64,000 nt of DNA from Stappia sediminis (GTDB lineage: Bacteria; Pseudomonadota; Alphaproteobacteria; Rhizobiales; Stappiaceae): NCBI RefSeq assembly GCF_009826895.1, contig NZ_WUMV01000003.1, positions 823,501-887,500 of the forward strand, read 5' to 3'. Shown here piece by piece: positions 28,665 through 38,764 of the stretch. Made by a program: the position numbers and the translations under genes. The notes beneath the pieces were generated by a model. It ran no database searches, was not told the DNA's origin, and worked only from the letters and a program-made list of their open reading frames with translations. Numbering within the stretch: the stretch's first letter is position 1; every line of letters starts with the position of its first letter.

Positions 28665-29940
28665 CAGCAACGCGCCTCTCGAAGATGAGGAAATTCGCGG
28701 CCTCCTGGCGCCTCTCGCCGGTGTGAAACGGATTGCCGTCGGCGTTTCGGGCGGTCCGGATTCGCTTGCGCTTCTCTATATTTTGAGCCGCTGGCGGGCG
28801 GAAGATCGCTCTCGTGGTATTGTCGCGTTCACGGTCGATCATGGTTTGCGGCCGGAAGCGGCGGATGAAGCGGCCCATGTCGCAGCTGTGTGCCGTTCGC
28901 TCGCAATTTCGCATGAAATCCTGAAGTGGCAGGGGCCGAAGCCCGATGCCGATGTTCAGGCAGCGGCAAGAAAGGCGAGACAGGATCTGCTGGTCGGGGC
29001 GGCGCGAAAGGCCGGCGCGGATGCGCTCGCCCTTGCCCATCACCGTGACGATCAGGCGGAAACGTTCCTGCTGCGGCTTGCGCGCGGAAGCGGGGTCTAT
29101 GGTCTGGGCGCCATGCGCGGCGAGACGCACTGGGACGCTATGCCTGTGTTTCGCCCGCTCCTTGACGTACCGAAATCCAGACTGATCGGGACGCTGCGCC
29201 GGGCGGGCATCGGCTGGTGCGAAGACCCCTCGAATGAGGATGCGCGCTATGCCAGGGCCCGCATTCGAAAGCTCATGCCGCTCCTTGCGCGGGAGGGATT
29301 GACGGCGGAGCGGCTTTCGCAAACGGCAAATCGGCTTGCAAGGGCGGCAGATGCGCTGGACGTCTGGACGTCGGGCGTGATCGGCGCGGGCGCGACGGTG
29401 CATCCCGCGGGGCCCGTGAAATTGCTTATGAGCATTTTTGACGGAATGCCCGCCGAAATCAGGTATCGGGTGTTCTCGCGCGTGCTGCGTTTCGTCGGCG
29501 GCGGCGGCTATGCTCCACGCTTTGAAAAGCTCCAGCGGCTTTGCGATGACCTGCTTGCCGGAACTGAACGCAAGGCCACCCTCGCCGGCGCGGTATTGTA
29601 CCGCGAAGGAGATTGTCTCTACTGCTGGAGGGAACCTGGTCGCGAAGGCATTGAGGCGATGGAAATCGCCGGCCCGGACCGAAGGGTCTGGGATGGCCGT
29701 TTTTTCGTCGAAGTTCCGCGTCATTCGTCTGTCCGGATCGCGGCGCTTGGAAAGGGCGGGTTGAGACGCCTTGGCCTGGAGCGTCCGAAGGGGTGGCCGG
29801 CCGGCGCATTCGAGGCCTCTCCCGCGCTTGAGATGGAGACCGGCGGGGGAGAAAAGCGCGAAATTGCCGTGCCGGGAATTGCGGATGCCGTGGTTCCGTC
29901 CGGCTGGCGTTTCGGCTTCGTCGGCTCCCTTGCCTCCTGA
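28648..29940 (+). CDS. tilS: tRNA(Ile) lysidine synthetase TilS
   Basis: A 430-residue enzyme that turns the wobble cytidine of tRNA-Ile2 into lysidine, essential for AUA decoding. The PP-loop motif VGVSGGPDSLALL is at residues 31-43, with AHHRDDQAETFLLRLARGSG near 130. I chose GTG 28648, inside the end of cpoB, because the domain starts soon after; no closer ATG exists. The order tilS-ftsH is common in bacteria. Confidence 0.9.
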   Translation: MSDAVDSNAPLEDEEIRGLLAPLAGVKRIAVGVSGGPDSLALLYILSRWRAEDRSRGIVAFTVDHGLRPEAADEAAHVAAVCRSLAISHEILKWQGPKPDADVQAAARKARQDLLVGAARKAGADALALAHHRDDQAETFLLRLARGSGVYGLGAMRGETHWDAMPVFRPLLDVPKSRLIGTLRRAGIGWCEDPSNEDARYARARIRKLMPLLAREGLTAERLSQTANRLARAADALDVWTSGVIGAGATVHPAGPVKLLMSIFDGMPAEIRYRVFSRVLRFVGGGGYAPRFEKLQRLCDDLLAGTERKATLAGAVLYREGDCLYCWREPGREGIEAMEIAGPDRRVWDGRFFVEVPRHSSVRIAALGKGGLRRLGLERPKGWPAGAFEASPALEMETGGGEKREIAVPGIADAVVPSGWRFGFVGSLAS

Positions 29941-30048
29941 ATCGGCGGCGACAGCTCAAATTTCCGGCGGTTAAGCCCGAAATGTCGGCTTGACTCAGGC
30001 CTGAGCTTAACGAAATGGAGATTGCGGCGTGACAAGTTGGCGCTGGAC

Positions 30049-30078
30049 CTTGGCATTGCGCCAACCGGGGCCTATCTT
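30049..30078 (+). promoter_or_regulatory. Candidate RpoH (sigma32) promoter of ftsH
   Basis: CTTG at 30049-30052 and CCTATCTT at 30071-30078 are 18 bases apart, close to the alphaproteobacterial heat-shock pattern CTTG-N17/18-CYTATnT. It lies about 70 bases before ftsH, a classical RpoH target, and rpoH itself is at 50860 in this window. Confidence 0.5.
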
Positions 30079-30149
30079 CCGGTAAGACCAAAGGGCCCGA
30101 GGCCGATCGCAGCATCTGAACGTCGCGTGATGGCGACGAAGGAACACAA

Positions 30150-32084
30150 ATGAACGCTAATTTCCGCAACTTCGCCCTGTGGGTGATCATCGGGCTTCTG
30201 TTGATCGCCCTGTTCCAGCTCTTCCAGAACCCGGGCCAACGCAGCGCGAACAACGAGATTCCGTTCTCCCAGTTCCTGAATCAGGCCGAACAGGGGGAAG
30301 TGCGTGAGGTCACCATACAGGGTCAGCAGGTGACGGGCCGCTACTCGAATGGCGGTGGCGTGTTCCAGACCTATGCGCCGGAAGGGGCCAGTGGGTATGT
30401 GGAGCTCTTGCGCAACAAGGGCGTCCAGATCAACGCCCGTCCCCCGCAGGAGAATTTCTCTCTCCTCGGAGCGCTGATTTCCTGGTTCCCGATGCTGATC
30501 ATCCTGGCGATCTGGATTTTCGTCATGCGCCAGATGCAGGGCTCCGGCGGCAAGGCGATGGGCTTCGGCAAGTCGAAGGCCAAGCTTTTGACGGAGGCTC
30601 ATGGGCGTGTGACGTTCGAGGATGTCGCCGGCATCGACGAGGCCAAGGAAGACTTGCAGGAGATCGTGGAGTTCCTTCGCGATCCGCAGAAGTTCCAGCG
30701 TCTGGGCGGTCAGATCCCGCGCGGCGTGCTGCTCGTTGGCCCCCCGGGCACCGGCAAGACGCTGACGGCGCGTGCCGTCGCGGGCGAGGCAAATGTTCCA
30801 TTCTTCACGATTTCGGGTTCCGATTTCGTGGAAATGTTCGTCGGCGTCGGCGCAAGCCGCGTGCGCGACATGTTCGAACAGGCCAAGAAGAACGCGCCTT
30901 GCATCATCTTCATCGATGAGATCGACGCGGTCGGTCGTCATCGCGGCGCCGGTCTGGGCGGCGGCAACGACGAGCGCGAGCAGACGCTCAACCAGCTCCT
31001 CGTCGAGATGGACGGCTTCGAGCCCAATGAGGGCATCATCATCATCGCCGCGACGAACCGTCCGGACGTTCTCGACCCCGCGCTGCTGCGTCCGGGCCGG
31101 TTCGACCGGCAGATCGTCGTGCCGAACCCGGATGTCGTCGGCCGTGAAAAGATCCTGAAGGTGCACATGCGCAAGGTGCCGCTGGCTCCGGATGTCAACG
31201 TGCGTACGCTGGCGCGTGGAACGCCCGGCTTTTCCGGCGCGGATCTGATGAACCTCGTCAACGAGGCGGCCCTTCTCGCCGCGCGCCGGGGCAAGCGCCT
31301 CGTCACGATGCAGGAGTTCGAGGACGCCAAGGACAAGGTGATGATGGGGGCGGAGCGCCGCACGCTCGTCATGACCGAGGAGGAAAAGCGTCTGACGGCC
31401 TATCACGAGGCCGGTCACGCGCTCGTGGCGCTGCACATGCCGGCGTCCGATCCGATCCACAAGGCGACGATCATTCCGCGCGGCCGTGCGCTCGGCATGG
31501 TCATGCGCCTGCCTGAAAAGGACCAGGTTTCGCTCACCCGCGCAAAGTGCAAGGCCGACCTCGCGGTGGCGATGGGCGGTCGCGTCGCCGAGGAAATGAT
31601 ATTCGGATATGAGAAGGTCACCTCCGGCGCTTCGGGCGATATTCAGATGGCGACCAAGCTTGCGCGCGCCATGGCGACGCAGTTCGGCATGTCGGACAAG
31701 CTGGGCCCCCTGCTTTACGGCGAGAACCAGGAAGAGGTGTTCCTGGGTCACTCGGTCGCCAAGCATCAGACGGTGTCGGATGAAACGCAAAAGATCGTCG
31801 ACGCCGAAATCAAGGCCTTCGTCAACGAGGGCTACGAGACCGCGAACCGTATCCTGACGGAGCATTCCGATCAGCTTCATTCGATCGCAAACGGCCTTCT
31901 GGAATACGAGACGCTTTCGGGCGACGAGATCAAGGACCTGCTGGACGGCAAGCCTCCCGTGCGCGAATCCGACGATGACCACCCGACGTCGCGCGCTTCG
32001 GCCGTTCCCAAGACGGGCGCCAAGAAGCGCGGCGGCGAAGGGGATGAGCCTTCGGGCGGCATGGAGCCGCAGCCGCAGGCGTAA
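30150..32084 (+). CDS. ftsH: ATP-dependent zinc metalloprotease FtsH
   Basis: A 644-residue membrane protease. Two membrane helices (about 8-24 and 106-126) flank a periplasmic domain. The AAA+ domain has Walker A GPPGTGKT at 197-204 and the second region of homology [21 protein letters not shown]. The zinc site HEAGH is at 419-423. It degrades misfolded membrane proteins and, in some bacteria, RpoH and LpxC. The tail is Pro/Gly-rich. A strong terminator follows. Confidence 0.97.
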   Translation: MNANFRNFALWVIIGLLLIALFQLFQNPGQRSANNEIPFSQFLNQAEQGEVREVTIQGQQVTGRYSNGGGVFQTYAPEGASGYVELLRNKGVQINARPPQENFSLLGALISWFPMLIILAIWIFVMRQMQGSGGKAMGFGKSKAKLLTEAHGRVTFEDVAGIDEAKEDLQEIVEFLRDPQKFQRLGGQIPRGVLLVGPPGTGKTLTARAVAGEANVPFFTISGSDFVEMFVGVGASRVRDMFEQAKKNAPCIIFIDEIDAVGRHRGAGLGGGNDEREQTLNQLLVEMDGFEPNEGIIIIAATNRPDVLDPALLRPGRFDRQIVVPNPDVVGREKILKVHMRKVPLAPDVNVRTLARGTPGFSGADLMNLVNEAALLAARRGKRLVTMQEFEDAKDKVMMGAERRTLVMTEEEKRLTAYHEAGHALVALHMPASDPIHKATIIPRGRALGMVMRLPEKDQVSLTRAKCKADLAVAMGGRVAEEMIFGYEKVTSGASGDIQMATKLARAMATQFGMSDKLGPLLYGENQEEVFLGHSVAKHQTVSDETQKIVDAEIKAFVNEGYETANRILTEHSDQLHSIANGLLEYETLSGDEIKDLLDGKPPVRESDDDHPTSRASAVPKTGAKKRGGEGDEPSGGMEPQPQA

Positions 32085-32110
32085 ATCCTTCTCGTAAGGT
32101 AAAGGCGAAG

Positions 32111-32142
32111 CACCCGGTCATGGTTTGACCGGGTGTTTTTTT
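32111..32142 (+). terminator. Intrinsic terminator after ftsH
   Basis: A perfect 10-bp stem CACCCGGTCA (32111-32120) and TGACCGGGTG (32126-32135) with a five-base loop is followed by seven T residues. Confidence 0.92.
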
Positions 32143-32280
32143 CGTCACAATTCATAATAATTATTGAACGATCCGAAGCACCGAAGGGTGTAAAAAGCTG
32201 GAAACCAGATTCCGGCCAAGGCGGCTTGGCGAAGTTGGCGCTGTTCCGGTGCCGGCTTGAGTTATGAGTACAGGGTAACC

Positions 32281-33627
32281 ATGGCGCGCAAACTTTTCGG
32301 AACCGATGGCATCCGCGGCGAATCCAACCGCTGGCCCATGACCCCCGAAATCGCCCTCAAGGTCGGAATGGCGGCTGGCCTGTCGTTCCGCAATGGCGGT
32401 CATCGCCATCGCGTCGTGATCGGCAAGGACACGCGGCTGTCGGGCTATATGATCGAGAACGCCCTCGTCGCCGGGTTCACCGCCGTCGGCATGGACGTGT
32501 TCCTGCTGGGGCCGATGCCGACGCCTGCGGTGGCCATGCTGACGCGTTCGCTGCGATGCGACCTCGGCGTCATGATTTCCGCCTCCCACAATCCGTTCCG
32601 GGACAATGGCATCAAGTTTTTCGGGCCCGACGGGTTCAAGCTGTCGGATGCGGTGGAAACGGAGATCGAAGCCCTTGTCGAGTCCGACATGACTTCGAAG
32701 CTTTCAGGTCCGGACCGTCTCGGGCGCGCCAAGCGCGTCGACGGCGAGCAGGCGCGCTATGTGGAGTTCGCCAAGCGCACGCTGCCGAGGGACATGAGCC
32801 TGGAAGGCTTGAGGATCGCGATAGACTGCGCCAATGGCGCGGCCTACAAGGTGGCGCCGCAAGCGCTCTGGGAACTGGGTGCCGACGTTGTGGCGCTGGG
32901 CACGACGCCAGATGGCCTGAATATCAACAAGGAGTGCGGCTCCACCTCGATCAAGGCGCTTCGCGACAAGGTCGACGAGGTTCGCGCCGATATCGGCATC
33001 GCGCTCGATGGCGATGCGGATCGCGTTATCATCGTCGACGAGAAGGGCGATGTGATCGACGGCGATCAGCTTATGGCCGTTGTCGCGCAGTCCTGGCAGG
33101 AAGATGGCAGGCTTTCGGCGTCTGGCATCGTGGCGACCGTGATGTCGAACCTGGGCCTTGAGCGGTATCTATCGGGCATCGGCCTCACGCTTGCGCGCAC
33201 GCAAGTGGGAGACCGCTATGTCGTGGAGCATATGCGCGAGCACGGCTTCAACGTGGGCGGAGAGCAGTCCGGCCATATCGTCCTGTCCGACTTCGCGACG
33301 ACGGGAGATGGTCTGGTGGCCGCTTTGCAGGTGCTGGCCTGCGTCAAGCGTCTTGACCGGCCGGTGTCGGAAGTGTGCCGGCGTTTCCAGCCCGTGCCGC
33401 AGATCCTCAAGAACGTGCGCTATTCCAACGGCATGCCGCTTGAGCACGAAAAGGTGCAGTCGGCGATCGAGGAAGGGCGCAAGAAGCTTGGTGCATCGGG
33501 GCGGCTCGTCATTCGCCCGTCCGGCACGGAACCGCTGATCCGCGTCATGGGCGAGGCGGATAACGAAGAGGTCCTGAACGGCGTCGTCGACGATATCGTG
33601 GACGCCGTGCGCAGCACCGCTGCCTGA
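32281..33627 (+). CDS. glmM: Phosphoglucosamine mutase
   Basis: A 448-residue enzyme that converts glucosamine-6-phosphate to glucosamine-1-phosphate for peptidoglycan and LPS. It has the N-terminal [10 protein letters not shown], the phosphorylated Ser102 in [12 protein letters not shown], the metal loop DGDADR near residue 244, and the phosphate-binding [12 protein letters not shown] near 416. I chose ATG 32281. It has its own spacer after the ftsH terminator. Confidence 0.97.
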   Translation: MARKLFGTDGIRGESNRWPMTPEIALKVGMAAGLSFRNGGHRHRVVIGKDTRLSGYMIENALVAGFTAVGMDVFLLGPMPTPAVAMLTRSLRCDLGVMISASHNPFRDNGIKFFGPDGFKLSDAVETEIEALVESDMTSKLSGPDRLGRAKRVDGEQARYVEFAKRTLPRDMSLEGLRIAIDCANGAAYKVAPQALWELGADVVALGTTPDGLNINKECGSTSIKALRDKVDEVRADIGIALDGDADRVIIVDEKGDVIDGDQLMAVVAQSWQEDGRLSASGIVATVMSNLGLERYLSGIGLTLARTQVGDRYVVEHMREHGFNVGGEQSGHIVLSDFATTGDGLVAALQVLACVKRLDRPVSEVCRRFQPVPQILKNVRYSNGMPLEHEKVQSAIEEGRKKLGASGRLVIRPSGTEPLIRVMGEADNEEVLNGVVDDIVDAVRSTAA

Positions 33628-33700
33628 GTGTTCCGTACTTCGATTACCGGAAAATTCCGCGTCGGAAATCTTTAGAATTTCTATACGAGAAATACTATTT

Positions 33701-33715
33701 TTAACCTTGCGTTAA
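33701..33715. promoter_or_regulatory. Candidate CtrA-binding box
   Basis: TTAA-CCTTGCG-TTAA at 33701-33715 matches the full CtrA consensus TTAA-N7-TTAA. It lies about 130 bases before the Omp25-like gene in an AT-rich stretch with further TTAA half-sites. CtrA is the master cell-cycle regulator of alphaproteobacteria. Confidence 0.5.
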
Positions 33716-33843
33716 GGTAAAAAAACGCGGTTAAAAATTACGGTTAAACTTAACTTAATGGTTTTCGCCAATTCTTGTCACCGTGCTTCACGGATGCGGC
33801 CGGCAACACTTCAGTTGCGGACGCTAAATTTGAGGACGGAGAC

Positions 33844-34629
33844 ATGAAGAGTATTGCAAAGGTTTTGTCTCTGGCCGGCGTCGCGATCGTCGTCTCGTCG
33901 GTCAGCTTTGCCGCGGACCTGCCTGCGCCCGTTATTGAGCATGTGCCGGAAGTGCCGGTGGCAACCGGCGGATGGTATCTGCGCGGCGATATCGGCTACA
34001 AGATCTACGTGGACCCTGACGCGGGATACAGCAACCAGAGCTTCCAGAACGAAAGCATGGACGACACGGCCGTGATCGGTGTCGGCGTCGGCTACAAGTT
34101 CAACCAGTATTTCCGCACCGATTTGACCGTCGACTACGAATTCAAGTCCGAATTCGAAAGCCGAACCCCGTGCGCGGCCTGCGGTGCCGGCGGTGGTGCG
34201 GGCGTCAGCATAGACAGCGCAAGCATCGATGTGTGGACGATACTATTCAACGCATATGTCGATCTTGGTACCTATGGCGGGTTTACGCCCTACGTCGGCG
34301 GCGGTGTCGGCACGTCATACATCAATGTCGGCCAGATCTATTCGAATGTAGGCACTCCGGTTCGGCTGTCCGGCGATAGCCGTTGGGATTTCTCCTGGGC
34401 CCTGATGGCAGGCGCGTCCTACGCGTTCAACCCCAACCTTTCGCTGGATGCGGGCTATCGCTACCTGAACATCGGCGATGGCTATTCCGAACCGTACACC
34501 ACCGCGGGAACGACCGCGAAGGTCCGGTACGAAGACCTTCAGGCGCACGAATTCCGTGTCGGTCTGCGCTACACGTTCGACAGCGCCCCGGCCTATCTCC
34601 CGGCGGAGCCGATCGCCACGAAGTTCTGA
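33844..34629 (+). CDS. Omp25/Omp31-like outer membrane beta-barrel protein
   Basis: A 261-residue protein with a signal peptide cut after SVSFA (residue 23), then the ADLPAP start common in rhizobial porin-like proteins. Alternating beta strands suggest an eight-stranded barrel (for example GWYLRGDIGYKIY, FTPYVGGGVGTSYINVG, SLDAGYRYLNIGDGY, EFRVGLRYTF). It ends in Phe, the usual BAM targeting residue. Two Cys in CAACGAGGG sit in a likely surface loop. GGAG precedes ATG 33844. The role is structural; no ligand is known. Confidence 0.85.
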   Translation: MKSIAKVLSLAGVAIVVSSVSFAADLPAPVIEHVPEVPVATGGWYLRGDIGYKIYVDPDAGYSNQSFQNESMDDTAVIGVGVGYKFNQYFRTDLTVDYEFKSEFESRTPCAACGAGGGAGVSIDSASIDVWTILFNAYVDLGTYGGFTPYVGGGVGTSYINVGQIYSNVGTPVRLSGDSRWDFSWALMAGASYAFNPNLSLDAGYRYLNIGDGYSEPYTTAGTTAKVRYEDLQAHEFRVGLRYTFDSAPAYLPAEPIATKF

Positions 34630-34653
34630 TAATTCAATACCTTGAACTGACGG

Positions 34654-34681
34654 AAAAGGCCGGCGGACACGCCGGCCTTTT
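34654..34681 (+). terminator. Intrinsic terminator after the omp gene
   Basis: A perfect 12-bp stem AAAAGGCCGGCG (34654-34665) and CGCCGGCCTTTT (34670-34681) with a GACA loop. Confidence 0.9.
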
Positions 34682-34742
34682 CACGTTTCCATTTAGTGTC
34701 TTGTAATGACGTGGCCTTTCCGATAACGCTTTGCGCGGGACA

Positions 34743-34787
34743 TCCCTCCCCAACGAGGGACAACTATCTGGAAGGGTAGATACCATG
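34743..34787 (+). promoter_or_regulatory. serC leader RNA motif
   Basis: Two hairpins lie just before serC: TCCCTC (34743-34748) with GAGGGA (34755-34760), and TATCT (34765-34769) with AGATA (34778-34782). The second loop, GGAAGGGT, contains the ribosome-binding site. This fits the alphaproteobacterial serC motif known from comparative work, whose last stem overlaps the ribosome-binding site. The ligand or signal is unknown. Confidence 0.65.
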
Positions 34788-35960
34788 ACCAATGTCCAAA
34801 AACCGGCCATGAGGCCGGCCAATCCGTATTTTTCCTCCGGCCCCTGTTCGAAGCGTCCCGGATGGTCGCTCGAAGCGTTGAAAGACGCATCCCTCGGCCG
34901 CTCCCACCGCGCGAAAATCGGCAAATCGAAACTCGCTGAAGCAATCGACCTCACCCGAGAGGTGCTTGAGGTGCCGGCGAATTATCGCATCGGCATCGTG
35001 CCCGCTTCCGACACCGGCGCCGTCGAAATGGCGCTCTGGTCGCTGCTTGGCGCCCGCCCCGTCGATATGCTTGCATGGGAAAGCTTCGGCTCCGGCTGGG
35101 TCACGGATGTCGTCAAGCAGCTCAAGCTTGAAAATGCGCGCCGGATCGAAGCTCCTTATGGGGAGCTGCCGGACCTCTCGCAGGTCGATTTCTCCCATGA
35201 CGTCGTCTTCACGTGGAACGGAACCACGTCGGGCGTTCGCGTTCCCGATGCGGACTGGATCGCGCCGGACCGCGAAGGCCTGACGATCTGCGATGCCACG
35301 TCCGCGGCTTTCGCCCAGAGGCTGGACTTCGCGAAGCTCGATGTCGTGACCTTCTCCTGGCAGAAGGTTCTGGGTGGTGAAGCAGCGCATGGCGTGCTCA
35401 TTCTCTCCCCGCGCGCGGTGGAGCGGCTTGAAAGCTATACGCCGGCCTGGCCTTTGCCGAAGATCTTCCGCATGACAAAGGGCGGCAAGCTCATTGAGGG
35501 CATCTTCAAGGGCGAGACGATCAACACCCCGTCGATGCTTTGTGTCGAGGATTATCTCGACGCTCTTCGCTGGGCGAAGGCGCTCGGCGGCCTCGCCGGG
35601 CTCGTCGCGCGGGCGGATGCCAACGCGAAGACGATCGCCGACTGGGTCGGTGATACGCCCTGGGTCGATTTTCTGGCTGTCGATCCGACGACGCGGTCCA
35701 ACACTTCCGTTTGTCTGAAGATCGTCGATCCGGATGTGACGCGCCTCGATGATGCCGGGCAGGCGGCTTTCGCGAAATCGATCGTCTCGATGCTCGATGG
35801 TGAAGGCGTTGCCTTTGATATCGGCGCCTATCGCGACGCGCCTTCGGGTTTTCGCATCTGGTGCGGCGCGACCGTCGAGGCGGCTGACGTAGCTTCCCTT
35901 CTGCCCTGGCTCGAATGGGCGTTTCAGGTTGAAAAGTCGAAGCTTCAGGCCGCCGCCTGA
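34785..35960 (+). CDS. serC: Phosphoserine aminotransferase
   Basis: A 391-residue PLP enzyme of serine synthesis (3-phosphohydroxypyruvate to phosphoserine), of the longer alphaproteobacterial form. [15 protein letters not shown] at the N terminus, the [10 protein letters not shown] block near residue 145 and the PLP lysine in [10 protein letters not shown] at about residue 194 are visible. It is followed by serA, so the first two enzymes of the serine pathway are cotranscribed. Translation is probably controlled by the leader hairpins. Confidence 0.95.
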   Translation: MTNVQKPAMRPANPYFSSGPCSKRPGWSLEALKDASLGRSHRAKIGKSKLAEAIDLTREVLEVPANYRIGIVPASDTGAVEMALWSLLGARPVDMLAWESFGSGWVTDVVKQLKLENARRIEAPYGELPDLSQVDFSHDVVFTWNGTTSGVRVPDADWIAPDREGLTICDATSAAFAQRLDFAKLDVVTFSWQKVLGGEAAHGVLILSPRAVERLESYTPAWPLPKIFRMTKGGKLIEGIFKGETINTPSMLCVEDYLDALRWAKALGGLAGLVARADANAKTIADWVGDTPWVDFLAVDPTTRSNTSVCLKIVDPDVTRLDDAGQAAFAKSIVSMLDGEGVAFDIGAYRDAPSGFRIWCGATVEAADVASLLPWLEWAFQVEKSKLQAAA

Positions 35961-36045
35961 CCTTTAAGGAAAATTTACAGGAACGGCACCTCGATCCGGC
36001 ATGTTTGCGTGGCCGGGGCCGTTCGCAATATTCGGAGTAACGTCT

Positions 36046-37632
36046 ATGGCTCCCAGAGTCCTGATTTCAGACAAGCTTTCGCCTGCGGCAGTACAGATTT
36101 TCAAGGATCGCGGGCTTGAGGTCGATTTTCAGCCGGACCTTGGCAAGGACAAGGAAAGGCTCGCCGAGGTGATCGGCGAGTATGACGGCCTCGCCATTCG
36201 TTCAGCGACGAAGGTAACGGAAAAGATCATCGCCAATGCCGGGCGGCTGAAGGTGATCGGGCGTGCGGGCATCGGCGTCGACAATGTCGACATTCCGGCT
36301 GCCACCGCCAAGGGCGTCATCGTGATGAACACGCCCTTCGGCAATGCGATCACGACTGCCGAACACGCGATCGCGATGATGTTCGCCGCCGCGCGCCAGA
36401 TTCCGGCGGCGGATGCTTCCACCCAGGCCGGCAAGTGGGAAAAGTCGAAGTTTGTCGGCACGGAGATCACGTCGAAGACGCTTGGCCTGATCGGCTGCGG
36501 AAACATCGGCTCGATCGTGGCGGAGCGGGCGATCGGCCTGAAGATGCGGGTCATCGCCTTCGATCCCTTTCTTTCCGCCGAACGCGCGATCGAGCTTGGC
36601 GTGGAAAAGGTCGATCTCGACGAGTTGTTCCGCCGGGCGGATTTCATCACGCTGCACACGCCGCTTACCGAAAAGACGAAGAACATCATCGATTCCGCCG
36701 CGATCGAGAAAATGAAGGACGGCGTTTACATCATCAATTGCGCGCGCGGCGGGCTTGTCGATGAAGGTGCGCTGCGCGATGCGCTCGACAGCGGCAAGGT
36801 GAAGGGTGCTGCCGTCGACGTCTTCAGTTCGGAGCCGGCGACGGAGAACATACTGTTCGGCGCGCCGGGTCTTGTCTGTACGCCGCATCTCGGCGCCTCC
36901 ACCTCCGAGGCGCAGGAAAATGTGGCGCTTCAGGTGGCCGAGCAGATGTCGGACTACCTCCTGAAGGGTGCGGTTTCGAACGCTATCAACATGCCGTCGA
37001 TCACGGCGGAAGAGGCGCCGATCCTCACCCCCTTCGTGAAGCTTGCCGAGCAGTTGGGCTCTTTCGCCGGCCAGTTGACGGAAACCAGCGTCAGGTGCAT
37101 TCGCCTTGAATATGAGGGCGATGTCGCGGAGATGAACGTCAAGGCGCTGACGGCGGCGGCCCTGACAGGCTTCCTTCGCCCGCTTTTGCAAACGGTGAAC
37201 ATGGTCTCCGCGCCCGTGCTCGCCCGCGAGCGCGGTATCCAGGTGGAGGATGTGCGCCGTGAGCAGCAGGGCGTTTACGAGAATTATATCCGTCTGACGG
37301 TGATCACCGAAAGGCAGGAGCGCTCGGTGGCCGGTACGGTGTTTTCCGACGGCAAGCCCCGCATCATCCAGGTGAAGGGCATCAACATGGAGGCCGAACT
37401 CGGCTCCCACATGCTCTATATCACCAACGCGGACAAGCCGGGCTTCATCGGCCATCTCGGCATGGTGCTGGGCGATTCAGGCGTCAATATCGCCACCTTC
37501 AACCTTGGCCGCACCGCCCCGGGGGAGGATGCGATCTGCCTTGTCGAGGTCGATGGCGATGTCCCGGCTTCGGTGCTCGATACCATCAATCGCCTTGAGC
37601 ACGTCAAGCAGGTCAAAACGCTGGTGTTCTGA
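36046..37632 (+). CDS. serA: D-3-phosphoglycerate dehydrogenase
   Basis: A 528-residue long-form SerA that starts serine synthesis from 3-phosphoglycerate. It has the catalytic domain (IGRAGIGVDNVDIPAAT near residue 70), a Rossmann motif GLIGCGNIGSIVAERA near 148, the catalytic HLGASTSEAQENVA near 283, an intervening domain (about 315-445), and a C-terminal ACT domain (about 452-528) for serine feedback. I chose ATG 36046. A terminator follows. Confidence 0.96.
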   Translation: MAPRVLISDKLSPAAVQIFKDRGLEVDFQPDLGKDKERLAEVIGEYDGLAIRSATKVTEKIIANAGRLKVIGRAGIGVDNVDIPAATAKGVIVMNTPFGNAITTAEHAIAMMFAAARQIPAADASTQAGKWEKSKFVGTEITSKTLGLIGCGNIGSIVAERAIGLKMRVIAFDPFLSAERAIELGVEKVDLDELFRRADFITLHTPLTEKTKNIIDSAAIEKMKDGVYIINCARGGLVDEGALRDALDSGKVKGAAVDVFSSEPATENILFGAPGLVCTPHLGASTSEAQENVALQVAEQMSDYLLKGAVSNAINMPSITAEEAPILTPFVKLAEQLGSFAGQLTETSVRCIRLEYEGDVAEMNVKALTAAALTGFLRPLLQTVNMVSAPVLARERGIQVEDVRREQQGVYENYIRLTVITERQERSVAGTVFSDGKPRIIQVKGINMEAELGSHMLYITNADKPGFIGHLGMVLGDSGVNIATFNLGRTAPGEDAICLVEVDGDVPASVLDTINRLEHVKQVKTLVF

Positions 37633-37657
37633 TCCCGGCGCCTTTGTCTGCAATCAC

Positions 37658-37686
37658 CGGCCGGGGCGCCGTTCCCCGGCCGTTTT
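37658..37686 (+). terminator. Intrinsic terminator after serA
   Basis: A 9-bp stem CGGCCGGGG (37658-37666) and CCCCGGCCG (37674-37682) with a seven-base loop is followed by TTTT. It touches the end of the convergent transporter gene. Confidence 0.8.
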
Positions 37687-38594
37687 CATGTCGCGGAGCG
37701 AATTGCCATCCGCCGCAGGAAAATGCCCGCCCGCCCATCGAGAACAACGAGCCCGGTCAGGATGACGCCAAGGCCGAGCGCCTGCCTGGGCGTAACGGCT
37801 TCGTCCAGGAACGCGGCACTCAGCAGGATCGCGCTCAGCGGTATGAGCAGCGTTACGAGCGAGGCGTTGGTTGCGCCTGCCTTGATCAGAAGTCGGAAGT
37901 AGATGAGATAGGCAAGAGCCGTTGAAAGGAGGCCGAGGCAGACAACGTTCAGCCAGGCCGTCTGGCTTGCTTGTGAAAAATCCCATCCGGTCCCCTGCCA
38001 TATGGCGATGGGCAGCATGATGATGCTCGATCCGGTCAGTTGCCCGGTGGCGGCCGCCATCGGCGACATCGATCTGAAGCGCCGCGCGAAGGTTGCCGCG
38101 AATGCGTAGGAGAGCGCGGCGCCAAGGCATGCCAGTTGCGCCCACAGCGGTTCTTCGCCGATTCCGTCGAGCGCCGTTGAAAGCGTGATGGCGACCCCGG
38201 CAAAACCGATGAGAACGCCCGCCAGCCGGTTTGTCCTGAAGGGTTCCTGTGCGAAGACGAGCACGGCAACGATCACGGTGAAGATCGGCGTTGCCGCGTT
38301 CAGGATCGAGGCAAGCCCGGCGGAAACTGCCGTCTGGCCCCAGAAGATCAGCGAAAACGGCACGGCGTTGTTGAGAAGCCCCATGACGAGCAACGCCTTT
38401 AGCTTTCCCGCATCTCTCGGGAACGGGATTTTTCTGAACCGCAGCAGGATATGAAGCGCGCAGGCGGCGGAAAAAACCCTGAAAAACACGAGCACGAACG
38501 GCGGGATTTCCGCCACCGCGACTTTCGCGAATAAAAATGCCCCACCCCAGATGAGCGAGAGTACGGAAAGAAGAAACCAGTTCACAAGCGACAT
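37686..38594 (-). CDS. EamA/DMT-family transporter
   Basis: A 302-residue protein with ten predicted membrane helices in two EamA repeats. The first starts LLSLIWGGAFLFAKVAV and the second LGAALSYAFAATFARRF near residue 145. Members export amino acids or other small metabolites across the inner membrane. The substrate is unknown. It converges with serA, and its position beside serine genes is suggestive only. Confidence 0.85.
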   Translation of the reverse strand: MSLVNWFLLSVLSLIWGGAFLFAKVAVAEIPPFVLVFFRVFSAACALHILLRFRKIPFPRDAGKLKALLVMGLLNNAVPFSLIFWGQTAVSAGLASILNAATPIFTVIVAVLVFAQEPFRTNRLAGVLIGFAGVAITLSTALDGIGEEPLWAQLACLGAALSYAFAATFARRFRSMSPMAAATGQLTGSSIIMLPIAIWQGTGWDFSQASQTAWLNVVCLGLLSTALAYLIYFRLLIKAGATNASLVTLLIPLSAILLSAAFLDEAVTPRQALGLGVILTGLVVLDGRAGIFLRRMAIRSAT

Positions 38595-38764
38595 TTGTTT
38601 TCAACCGGGGTTCCTGACCAGGCGATCCGTATCAAGCACAGGCGAGGCGCGACACCCGGTTTGCGAGCGGGACGGTTGCATTTTATCTGGGAAAACGATC
38701 ATGCTTCCGGCCGTGTAGCGCCTATAAGGGTTCCCGAACATGACGCGGAAGCGGGATCAAACGA

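Noticed and set aside
30072-31982. A 636-codon open frame on the minus strand
   Set aside because: It is fully antisense to ftsH and follows from its codon bias. There is no start signal and no recognisable domain.
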